DNA of 49,712 nt from positions 1 to 49,712 of the IMG/VR virus record IMGVR_UViG_3300028025_000958, one strand, 5' to 3'. The notes under the pieces were generated by a model. The model was not told the DNA's origin. It made no database searches and worked only from the letters and a program-made list of their open reading frames with translations. This document shows positions 22,200-27,851 of the stretch, piece after piece. Positions within the stretch are counted from its first letter, which is position 1. Each line of letters opens with the position of its first letter. The DNA comes from a virus. The translations under genes and the position numbers were made by a program.

Positions 22200-23236
22200 A
22201 ATTCATTGAATTATTTGCAGGCATTGGTGGGTTCCGCCTCGGGTTAGAAAAGGCGGGTCACGAGTGCGTGTGGGCTAACGAATTCACACTAAAGGCGGCA
22301 AGCATTTATGAACACAACTTCAAACACAAACCAGATGGACGAGACATCAGAGGAATTCACGTTGATGAAATCCCCAGCGCAAATTTACTCGTTGGAGGAT
22401 TTCCATGCGCAACTTTCAGCGTTGCTGGAAGACGAACAGGGTTTGGGACAGAAGATACACGAGGTACTCTCTTTTTTGAAATCTGCCGAATCCTATCTGG
22501 TAAGCGAATCCCATATCTATTCCTTGAGAATGTTAAGGGACTCCTCAATCACGACGGAGGAAGAACCTTTGGAGTTATCGTCGCAAGTCTGGATGAACTG
22601 GGGTATGACGTGCAATGGGAGTGTCTTAACAGCAAGAATTTCGGAGTCCCACAGAATCGGGAGCGAGTCTTTATTGTCGGAAATCTTAGAGGACACCCCA
22701 GACCAAAAGTATTTCCTGTCGGAAGAAGTTATGCAGAAGATAGCGTACAACACCGAGGTGAACAAGATCAAGAACCGAGGGTTCGGAGCGAAGGTGGTCT
22801 CACTATCGGAACACTCTGTCACAGACTTTACAAGGGAGACACTAACAACTTCTACCTTGCTGGACAAATACGAGGACAAGCTGAACAACTTGAGAACACT
22901 ACAGCAGGAGGAGGTAGTACCACCGAATCAGATGAGTCTGTTCGAGCAGTCCTAACACCAGCAAAAGAAAAGAAGCGCCAGCGTGGTCGACGCATGAAAG
23001 AACATAACGAACCAGCATTCACTCTCACTGCGCAGGATAGACATGGATTGATGGTGGGTTCTAGGTTGCGCAGATTCACACCGTTGGAATGTGAGAGGCT
23101 TCAGTCGCTACCTGATAATTGGACGCGCTGGTATGCAGACGGCTCAGAGGTTCCAGATACGCAACGATATGAGCGGTGTGGTCGTGCTGTTACTGTCAAT
23201 GTGATATACGAAATTGCAAAGAGGTTACCAGCATGA
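22196..23236 (+). CDS. C5-cytosine DNA methyltransferase with altered motif X (candidate carboxymethyltransferase)
   Basis: This 346-residue protein has all main C5-MTase motifs: FAGIGGFRLGLEKAG (residues 7-21, SAM site), GGFPCATFS with catalytic Cys71, ENV at 111-113, QNRERVFIVG at 153-162, and FTPLECERLQSLPD near 300. Residues about 165-280 form the target-recognition region. Motif X reads CGRAVTVNV with Arg330 where nearly all family members have Asn. From memory, Lys or Arg at the equivalent M.MpeI position (N374) permits use of carboxy-SAM. With the AsnB-like and CmoA-like genes that overlap it downstream, this suggests transfer of a carboxymethyl group to cytosine. Plain methylation remains the default alternative. 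A second open frame of 215 codons lies inside it. Confidence 0.93.
   Translation: MKFIELFAGIGGFRLGLEKAGHECVWANEFTLKAASIYEHNFKHKPDGRDIRGIHVDEIPSANLLVGGFPCATFSVAGRRTGFGTEDTRGTLFFEICRILSGKRIPYLFLENVKGLLNHDGGRTFGVIVASLDELGYDVQWECLNSKNFGVPQNRERVFIVGNLRGHPRPKVFPVGRSYAEDSVQHRGEQDQEPRVRSEGGLTIGTLCHRLYKGDTNNFYLAGQIRGQAEQLENTTAGGGSTTESDESVRAVLTPAKEKKRQRGRRMKEHNEPAFTLTAQDRHGLMVGSRLRRFTPLECERLQSLPDNWTRWYADGSEVPDTQRYERCGRAVTVNVIYEIAKRLPA
22308..22955 (+). CDS. Nested +1-frame gene inside the cytosine methyltransferase (candidate overprinted gene)
   Basis: The +1 frame stays open for 215 codons. Its product is acidic, with SLLSEILEDTPDQKYFLSEE in the centre, and ends NQMSLFEQS. The LSxILE...KYFLS pattern recalls small phage proteins that are encoded next to methyltransferase genes. 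QMSLF fits the beta-clamp-binding consensus QLSLF. Part of the resemblance may be forced, because the frame runs through conserved methyltransferase motif VIII. The start at 22308 has only a weak AAAGG upstream. It is plausible as a real overlapping gene but unproven. Confidence 0.45.
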   Translation: MNTTSNTNQMDETSEEFTLMKSPAQIYSLEDFHAQLSALLEDEQGLGQKIHEVLSFLKSAESYLVSESHIYSLRMLRDSSITTEEEPLELSSQVWMNWGMTCNGSVLTARISESHRIGSESLLSEILEDTPDQKYFLSEEVMQKIAYNTEVNKIKNRGFGAKVVSLSEHSVTDFTRETLTTSTLLDKYEDKLNNLRTLQQEEVVPPNQMSLFEQS

Positions 23237-24048
23237 TAGACATCAAAAAGGTTTTGCTTCAGAGCGCGGGAACACCAGAGAATGACGCCGCTGTTTTGCT
23301 CAGTGCAGGGGTAGACTCATCTAGCGTTCTATTCGCGTTGCTAGAGGCTGGTAAGCGCGTCACAGCGTATTCGTTTTGCTTAGATGACAGAACGTCAACC
23401 GATGTTAAGTATGCGCAGATCACAGCAAAAGAATTCGGTGTACCGTTTGTGCAGATACCGCTACCGACAAGCATTGATTCGCTGAGAGAAGACCTAGTGG
23501 ACTTGGTGCGGTTCGGTGCAAAGAAGAAGACAGACTTTGAGTGTGGTTGGCCAATGCTCTACGCATACAAAGCAGTCACTGAACGCGAGATATTTTCTGG
23601 CATGGGTGCAGACGGTCACTTCTGCATCAGCAAAAAAGGAATGATGCACTACAAAAACAGAATAGATGAATTTAGAAGCACGCTGTTTTCAAATCCATCA
23701 TACGGTCAAGAGCACATCCACAGAAACCTTAGCAGGGTTTACAAAAAGTGTTGGGTTGCACCATACATGACGCAAGAGATGATTGACGAGTTAAAAGGTA
23801 CAACATGGGATGAGGTCAATCGTCCGCATCAGAAGCAACCAATACTCGATGCATTTCCTGAGCAGTTCAAACGCATAAAAATTTTTAAGCACACCAACTT
23901 TCAAAAAGGTGACTCAGGTATCTCTGAGCATTTTGAAAAACTACTACACACTGACTTGAATGTTGGAAAGCATAAGTCGGTCGTTGGAATCTACAACTAC
24001 TTAGTCAAAAACTTATCGAAAGAAAATGATGAACTCTTGGACATTTGA
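23233..24048 (+). CDS. AsnB-like PP-loop ATP pyrophosphatase (amide-forming, no glutaminase domain)
   Basis: This 271-residue protein resembles the synthetase domain of asparagine synthetase B. The PP-loop SAGVDSSS is at residues 24-31, AYSFCLDD follows on the next strand, and SGMGADGHF at 122-130 matches the family's SGxGADxxF motif. The C-terminal part is helical (QKQPILDAFPEQFKRI). AsnB enzymes adenylate a carboxylate and add ammonia. This protein lacks the N-terminal glutaminase domain and so would use free ammonia or another amine. ATG at 23233 overlaps the methyltransferase stop and is preferred to an in-frame upstream ATG. The context suggests amidation of a carboxylated DNA base. Confidence 0.8.
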   Translation: MIDIKKVLLQSAGTPENDAAVLLSAGVDSSSVLFALLEAGKRVTAYSFCLDDRTSTDVKYAQITAKEFGVPFVQIPLPTSIDSLREDLVDLVRFGAKKKTDFECGWPMLYAYKAVTEREIFSGMGADGHFCISKKGMMHYKNRIDEFRSTLFSNPSYGQEHIHRNLSRVYKKCWVAPYMTQEMIDELKGTTWDEVNRPHQKQPILDAFPEQFKRIKIFKHTNFQKGDSGISEHFEKLLHTDLNVGKHKSVVGIYNYLVKNLSKENDELLDI

Positions 24049-24688
24049 TACACCAGAAATTGCAAACACATTTGACGCTCATGTGCGTGAGCAATTACCG
24101 TGGTACGACATGGTCACCGATGCGGTGGTCTACATCACCCAAAACTATTTGCCAGAGTATGGGGTGATAGTCGACATTGGTGCGTCAACAGGCAACATGA
24201 TTGACAAACTTATGCCTTTGGCAAATGAACGCATGGCAGATATTGTTGCCATTGAAAAAAGCATTCCCATGTGCGCAATTCTTAAAAAGAAATACAACAA
24301 AAAAAGCGATTGTGTTGTTGTGGAAAACTCAGACGTAACCAGAGGAGACTTACCCAAAGCTGATGTGTATATTTTGTTTTTGACAATGATGTTCATTCCA
24401 ATAGAAAAACGCAAAGCCTTAATCGACTCTATGAGAGCGAATTGCAAGCAGGGTGGGGTGATAGTAGTGGTGGACAAGGTTTGTGATCACGGCGGGTACT
24501 TTGCGACCGTCCTGAAGCGCCTTACCATGCACTTCAAGCTACAGCAGGGTGCCAAGCCAGAGGACGTGCTCAACAAAGAGATGAGCCTAGCAGGGGTGCA
24601 GATACCCATCGACCCAGCCATTCTGGGGACAGATGCCAAACAATTTTTTCGCATGGGTGAGTTTGCAGGGTGGGTGATTGAGACTTAG
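24026..24688 (+). CDS. CmoA-like SAM-dependent enzyme (candidate carboxy-SAM synthase)
   Basis: This 220-residue class I SAM-fold protein opens FDAHVREQLPWYDMVTDAVV. It has the glycine motif VDIGASTGN at residues 49-57, an acidic AIEKS at the end of strand 2, and FLTMMFIPIEKRKALIDSM followed by GGVIVVVDKV. These blocks parallel CmoA, which makes carboxy-SAM from SAM and prephenate for tRNA modification. The Arg that binds the carboxyl group in CmoA cannot be placed with certainty. The region is shorter here and an Arg occurs in FFRMGEF. It overlaps the AsnB-like gene by 23 bases. If it is not a carboxy-SAM synthase, it may be an ordinary methyltransferase of unknown substrate. Confidence 0.7.
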   Translation: MMNSWTFDTPEIANTFDAHVREQLPWYDMVTDAVVYITQNYLPEYGVIVDIGASTGNMIDKLMPLANERMADIVAIEKSIPMCAILKKKYNKKSDCVVVENSDVTRGDLPKADVYILFLTMMFIPIEKRKALIDSMRANCKQGGVIVVVDKVCDHGGYFATVLKRLTMHFKLQQGAKPEDVLNKEMSLAGVQIPIDPAILGTDAKQFFRMGEFAGWVIET

Positions 24689-24721
24689 GGAAAATACTTA
24701 GAAATATTTTTAAAATAGTTG

Positions 24722-24748
24722 TTGACTCGTTTAATTTACGGTTACACT
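24722..24748 (+). promoter_or_regulatory. Early promoter upstream of the ArdC-like gene
   Basis: TTGACT (24722-24727) and TACACT (24743-24748) with a 15-base spacer contain GTTTAA at 24729-24734. It aligns with the promoter at 20921 over nearly its whole length. An AT-rich stretch lies upstream at about 24690-24718. Confidence 0.65.
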
Positions 24749-24753
24749 AACAA

Positions 24754-24795
24754 CACTGCAACATCGCAGTGACAGCGAATCTAAAGGAAAGCGAA
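24754..24795 (+). promoter_or_regulatory. Leader hairpin and CAGCGAA element
   Basis: CACTGC (24754-24759) pairs with GCAGTG (24766-24771) around a six-base loop. CAGCGAA (24773-24779), AAAGGAAA and GCGAA follow before the ATG at 24798. The arrangement is the same as at 20955. Confidence 0.6.
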
Positions 24796-24797
24796 TC

Positions 24798-25580
24798 ATG
24801 GAAAAAGCAAACTTCTCCCAACTGCTCAACGACGCCGTTAACCAGCCCGGCATCATCAGCAAGTGCTACAGCACTTTCCACGGCTACAGCCTTGGCAATC
24901 AACTCTTGGCATACAGCCAGTGCGTGGCACGCGAGATTCCCCTTGGCCCTATCGCCAGCTTCAACGCATGGAAAAAGTTAGGTCGCTCTGTGAGCAAGGG
25001 TCAAAAAGCTATCGCCTTGGTAATGCCCGTCACTGTCAGCAAAAAAGATGCGGCTGGCGAAAAGACTGGCGAGGTGTTCTCACTGTTCACCCTGAAAAAC
25101 AATTGGTTTGTACTCGGTCAGACTGAGGGCGACGACTACGCCGCTGAGGTGGTGATCCCCACATGGGACAAGGTCAAGGCTTTGGAAACCCTCAGCATCA
25201 CAGAGGTGCCATTCAGCCACACTGATGGCAATTGCCAAGGCTACGCCGTGTCAAACCAAATCGCGGTTAACCCAGTCGCCGTATTGCCCCACAAAACCCG
25301 TTTCCATGAGATCGCTCACGTTGTGCTCGGTCACACAAAGGAAGGTCAACTGTCAGACAGCGAAGCAACGCCCCGTGACGTGCGCGAAGTCGAGGCTGAG
25401 GGTGTTGCCTACATCCTGTGCTCTTTGCTCGGTTTGGAGGGCTTGCATGAGTCCCGTGGCTATATCCAAAACTGGTTGGCTGGTGCAGAGGTGACCGACA
25501 AGACAGCCCAGCGCATTTTCAGCGCCGCCAACAAGATTTTGGAAGCTGGACAGGATAAGGGTAAGTCCCTAGAAAAATAA
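24798..25580 (+). CDS. ardC: ArdC-like antirestriction / zincin metalloprotease-domain protein
   Basis: This 260-residue protein has two parts. Residues about 1-125 match the ArdC N-terminal ssDNA-binding domain (YSLGNQLLAYSQ, FNAWKKLGRSVSKGQKAI). Residues about 140-255 form a zincin-like domain with HEIAHVVLGH (His170, Glu171, His174) and the third-ligand region REVEAEGVAYILC. ArdC proteins protect incoming DNA from host restriction. Here it has its own promoter and leader directly after the DNA-modification cassette, which strengthens a defence-evasion role for this stretch. Its stop is followed by a GC-rich inverted repeat that overlaps the next promoter. Confidence 0.85.
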   Translation: MEKANFSQLLNDAVNQPGIISKCYSTFHGYSLGNQLLAYSQCVAREIPLGPIASFNAWKKLGRSVSKGQKAIALVMPVTVSKKDAAGEKTGEVFSLFTLKNNWFVLGQTEGDDYAAEVVIPTWDKVKALETLSITEVPFSHTDGNCQGYAVSNQIAVNPVAVLPHKTRFHEIAHVVLGHTKEGQLSDSEATPRDVREVEAEGVAYILCSLLGLEGLHESRGYIQNWLAGAEVTDKTAQRIFSAANKILEAGQDKGKSLEK

Positions 25581-25587
25581 TTTACGG

Positions 25588-25621
25588 AGGGGGTTGACAG
25601 CCCCTTCGTTTAACGTACAAT
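25588..25621 (+). promoter_or_regulatory. Consensus promoter overlapping a short inverted repeat
   Basis: TTGACA (25594-25599) and TACAAT (25616-25621) are 16 bases apart, the best promoter in the window, with GTTTAA at 25608-25613. AGGGG (25588-25592) and CCCCT (25601-25605) can pair across the -35 box, so the same DNA may act as a weak terminator of the upstream gene. Confidence 0.75.
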
Positions 25622-25629
25622 TACACCTA

Positions 25630-25672
25630 AGCACCGAATATCTCGATGCTACAACAGCGAAGGAACAGTGAA
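25630..25672 (+). promoter_or_regulatory. Leader hairpin and CAGCGAA element
   Basis: AGCACCGA (25630-25637) pairs with TCGATGCT (25643-25650) with one mismatch and a five-base loop. CAGCGAA (25655-25661), AGGAACAG and TGAA follow before the ATG at 25673. Confidence 0.55.
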
Positions 25673-25864
25673 ATGACAAACGCAACATGGACTCGTAAAT
25701 TAGGCTCACACATCATCGGCTCTGGCGATGTTCGCGGTGAGGTCACATTCGACGGCGTTGAGTACAACGCTTATGCGCAGAACAGCAATGACTCTGCTTA
25801 CGAATATTTCAAGACCTTGGCACAAGCCAAAAAATGGGTCGAAAAGTTCTTGACAGCCCTTTAA
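25673..25864 (+). CDS. Small early protein
   Basis: This 63-residue protein (TRKLGSHIIGSGDVRGEVTF, then YEYFKTLAQAKKWVEKFL) is beta-rich at the N-terminus with a C-terminal helix. ATG at 25673 fits the leader pattern and is preferred to an in-frame ATG 27 bases upstream. It has a strong promoter of its own. Unknown function. A small early host-takeover or anti-defence protein is possible. Confidence 0.7.
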   Translation: MTNATWTRKLGSHIIGSGDVRGEVTFDGVEYNAYAQNSNDSAYEYFKTLAQAKKWVEKFLTAL

Positions 25865-25880
25865 TTGTTTATGCTACAAT
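25850..25880 (+). promoter_or_regulatory. Early promoter with long spacer
   Basis: TTGACA (25850-25855), inside the end of the preceding gene, and TACAAT (25875-25880) are 19 bases apart. TTAAAC, the reverse complement of GTTTAA, begins at the last T of TACAAT. CAGCGAA (25892-25898) and AAGGAAAAGCGAA follow. The wide spacing suggests a weaker or regulated promoter. Confidence 0.5.
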
Positions 25881-25911
25881 TAAACCATCAACAGCGAAAA
25901 GGAAAAGCGAA

Positions 25912-26175
25912 ATGAAAACTACAGACTTCCAACACAACTTCGATAACGTCGTTTCTTTTGATGACGGCGAGACCGTAGAGGTCGTGACCGTGGCTTACGA
26001 CTACCTCCCAGAGGAAGACCAATATGCCGAGGTCTATGACCTATTCATCTTTGATGCCACTGGTGCCGACATCACCTATGACGTCCCACAGGCAGAGTAC
26101 CAGCGCCTGCTGGAAGAGACCAAGATTGACCACCAGCGTTTGGTGGCTGAGTCCAACGAATATGTAGGAGACTGA
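25912..26175 (+). CDS. Acidic early protein
   Basis: This 87-residue strongly acidic protein (TTDFQHNFDNVVSFDDGETV, EVYDLFIFDATGADITYDVP) has a beta-rich first part and a C-terminal helix. Its charge could mimic DNA, as in several anti-restriction or anti-defence proteins, but no family is recognised. ATG at 25912 matches the CAGCGAA leader and is preferred to an upstream in-frame start inside the preceding gene. It has its own promoter. Confidence 0.7.
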   Translation: MKTTDFQHNFDNVVSFDDGETVEVVTVAYDYLPEEDQYAEVYDLFIFDATGADITYDVPQAEYQRLLEETKIDHQRLVAESNEYVGD

Positions 26176-26176
26176 G

Positions 26177-26383
26177 ATGAAAAGTACAGCATGGAAAAAA
26201 GACTACCTGATCGTCATCCACAACGACTACGACAACACATGGCGCGAGGTGACTATCCCCTGCACCTTCATGCAGGCGATACGGTTTGCGAGGGCTAAGG
26301 GCTGGAGGCTTGACGGCGAGACTGTTCGCCTTGTTACCTTGACAGAGTTTGCCCACCTGCCCCAGCGCGAGGTGACCGCATGA
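26177..26383 (+). CDS. Small conserved hypothetical protein
   Basis: This 68-residue protein starts MKSTAWKKDYLIVIHNDYDN and contains MQAIRFARAKGWRL. AGGAGACTG lies upstream. It is compact and alpha/beta. It overlaps the next gene by four bases (ATGA). Function unknown. Confidence 0.65.
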   Translation: MKSTAWKKDYLIVIHNDYDNTWREVTIPCTFMQAIRFARAKGWRLDGETVRLVTLTEFAHLPQREVTA

Positions 26384-26607
26384 CCAAAGACAAAGCATTA
26401 AAGATGGCGCTGGAGGCATTGGAGGGAGCAGATGAAATTGACTGCGATATGCGCGATGCCATCAATGCCATCAAAGAAACCCTAGCAGAGCCAGAGTGGG
26501 CAGAACTAACAAGGGGTGAGATCAAGTCATGGGAGTTGCCAGACGCACCGACATTCACCGAATTGGTTTGGTTTATTGAACGCAAGATCAGGGAGAAAAA
26601 CGAATGA
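26380..26607 (+). CDS. Conserved phage protein (ALEALE...IKETLAEPEW type)
   Basis: This 75-residue helical protein has MTKDKALKMALEALEGADE and AINAIKETLAEPEWAEL. This arrangement recurs in short early proteins of many phages as I recall. The function is unknown. It is coupled by ATGA overlaps to both neighbours. Confidence 0.7.
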   Translation: MTKDKALKMALEALEGADEIDCDMRDAINAIKETLAEPEWAELTRGEIKSWELPDAPTFTELVWFIERKIREKNE

Positions 26608-26798
26608 ACAGCATGGGCAATTTAATGGAACAAATGGAGGCGGAGATGTTCAAGCAGTTCCGCACTATGACCCCAGAGCAACGCGCAGAGGAAGAGCGCC
26701 AGCGCCAAATCCAGCGTGACTGGGAGGCAAAGCATACGGCAATCGAAACAGAGGAGGATCGCAATGACTCAACAGAATACCCAGACGACCCAGCGTAA
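26604..26798 (+). CDS. Hypothetical charged helical protein
   Basis: This 64-residue protein is almost entirely helical and charged (MEAEMFKQFRTMTPEQRAEE, RQRQIQRDWEAKH) with an acidic C-terminus. It starts on an ATGA overlap and shares 35 bases with the next gene. Not recognised. Confidence 0.6.
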   Translation: MNSMGNLMEQMEAEMFKQFRTMTPEQRAEEERQRQIQRDWEAKHTAIETEEDRNDSTEYPDDPA

Positions 26799-26949
26799 GG
26801 AGTGGAGGGGTATCACCCTTGAGGACATCGACAAGCAGTGGAGGGTGTCAAAGGACGTGCATCCCTCTGCTGGACAACAGCTAGGACACTTTGCCAAGGG
26901 CATCGAGCGAACACTGAAGGAGCGAAATTATGAGACAAACACAACTTGA
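26764..26949 (+). CDS. Hypothetical small protein
   Basis: This 61-residue protein (RKEWRGITLEDIDKQWRVSK, then GIERTLKERN) has GAGGAGG six bases upstream of ATG 26764, which decides this start over an in-frame one 48 bases earlier. The GITLEDIDKQW phrase suggests a short conserved phage family. Function unknown. Confidence 0.65.
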   Translation: MTQQNTQTTQRKEWRGITLEDIDKQWRVSKDVHPSAGQQLGHFAKGIERTLKERNYETNTT

Positions 26950-27070
26950 GTTCTACATCAAAGCGTATGAACTTGAACACGAGTTATTAAAAAAAGCGGC
27001 TTTGAGAAACGAGGAACTTATGTCGATCATAAGAATGTTGGTAGAGCAACTTGAGGAGAAAAACAAATGA
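26930..27070 (+). CDS. 46-residue coiled-coil peptide
   Basis: ATG at 26930, after AAGGAG, gives a peptide with heptad-like leucine spacing (YELEHELLKKAALRNEELMS and on). It overlaps both neighbours. Function unknown. Confidence 0.6.
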   Translation: MRQTQLEFYIKAYELEHELLKKAALRNEELMSIIRMLVEQLEEKNK

Positions 27071-27345
27071 ACAGACAACAAATTGAAGAGTTCATGGGCG
27101 AACTCAGCATTGGTCGAGTCATTCGCAAGCTACCCTCTGAGGAGAGAAGGAAAGTGTTCCAGCAGTTGGTAACGACAGCCCCAGAGTTCTCAGCCAAGCA
27201 GTTTCAAATGTTTGGTTTGAAGGGATCGTTTGGACTGAGTGACCAGCACCGCGAAAACATTTCAATTGGAATCAGAAGATCATTGGAAAAAAGAATGAAA
27301 GCAAAACAATTAAAGGCACAACGACATGAACAAACAGGAAATTGA
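27067..27345 (+). CDS. Hypothetical basic protein
   Basis: This 92-residue protein (EEFMGELSIGRVIRKLPSEE, then FGLKGSFGLSDQHRENISIG) has a very basic C-terminal tail, suggesting nucleic-acid contact. It starts on an ATGA overlap with GAGGAG upstream. Not recognised. Confidence 0.65.
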   Translation: MNRQQIEEFMGELSIGRVIRKLPSEERRKVFQQLVTTAPEFSAKQFQMFGLKGSFGLSDQHRENISIGIRRSLEKRMKAKQLKAQRHEQTGN

Positions 27346-27544
27346 CGACATGATGAAAGACCTTCCCAGCCAACAACTACCAGAAGAAACCGTGTTGCAA
27401 AAACTTGTAATTGGTATAATGCTGATAGCGTCTTTGATGCTGTGGATGTGGGTTCCAGACTTCACATTGACAGAAGAAGAATGCGCTCAACAACAAAAGT
27501 CAATTGCGTATGTTGGTGAGTTATGTTTAGCTAAGAAACCTTAA
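27326..27544 (+). CDS. Small membrane protein
   Basis: This 72-residue protein has a cytoplasmic-looking acidic N-terminus, one transmembrane helix at residues about 27-45 (LVIGIMLIASLMLWMWVP) and a short C-terminal part with two Cys (EEECAQQ, GELCLA) that could form a disulphide outside the membrane. It is the last gene of the early run. It may be a superinfection or lysis-related membrane protein, but nothing proves this. Confidence 0.65.
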   Translation: MNKQEIDDMMKDLPSQQLPEETVLQKLVIGIMLIASLMLWMWVPDFTLTEEECAQQQKSIAYVGELCLAKKP

Positions 27545-27851
27545 TGGTTTCACAATGGTTTCCAAGTAATTGGAGCCATCACGCATGGGGATTGGGCAAA
27601 TTGGGGCAAACCGTCAGTTGCGCCCATGAAGCTATCCTGACGGATCAGTCCCCAGCCGTGTTGGTGGAAGTTCGTATCGCCGTAGGACGCTATGGCTACG
27701 CCAGAAGAACGCAACTAGCTGGCTAACACAAGACTCTGCGTGTGCTTACCTTAGCGGGGCAAGGCAAATTGGAGCCACTGACAACCTATTGCCGAAAACC
27801 CAAAAGGTTTGCTAAACTCTGGGCAACTAAATCAACAGGGGAATACGGGTC
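27545..27851 (+). other. Structured, repeat-bearing non-coding region before terminase (possible packaging site or RNA)
   Basis: No convincing gene fits in these 307 bases. CCGTCAG (27611-27617) pairs perfectly with CTGACGG (27637-27643). AGTTGCG at 27616 can instead pair with CGCAACT near 27708. CGTAG/CTACG forms another small stem near 27680. Direct repeats GGCAAATTGG (27595-27604 and 27763-27772) and AATTGGAGCCA (27568-27578 and 27767-27777) lie around the structured core. Packaging start sites often lie beside the small terminase gene. A structured RNA is the alternative. Confidence 0.5.
27789..27818 (+). promoter_or_regulatory. Possible late promoter before terminase
   Basis: TTGCCG (27789-27794) and TAAACT (27813-27818) are 18 bases apart, just upstream of the small terminase gene. 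No GTTTAA or CAGCGAA leader is present, unlike the early promoters, so late control would differ. Confidence 0.35.

Noticed and set aside
27611-27700. Possible tRNA, tmRNA or hammerhead ribozyme
   Set aside because: No cloverleaf, no CCA end, and the hammerhead core (CUGANGA...GAAA) is not met.
27544-27726. 60-codon frame starting on a TAATG overlap before terminase
   Set aside because: The coupling resembles real genes here, but the product has no recognisable pattern and the DNA is better explained by stems and repeats. Kept only as a weak alternative.
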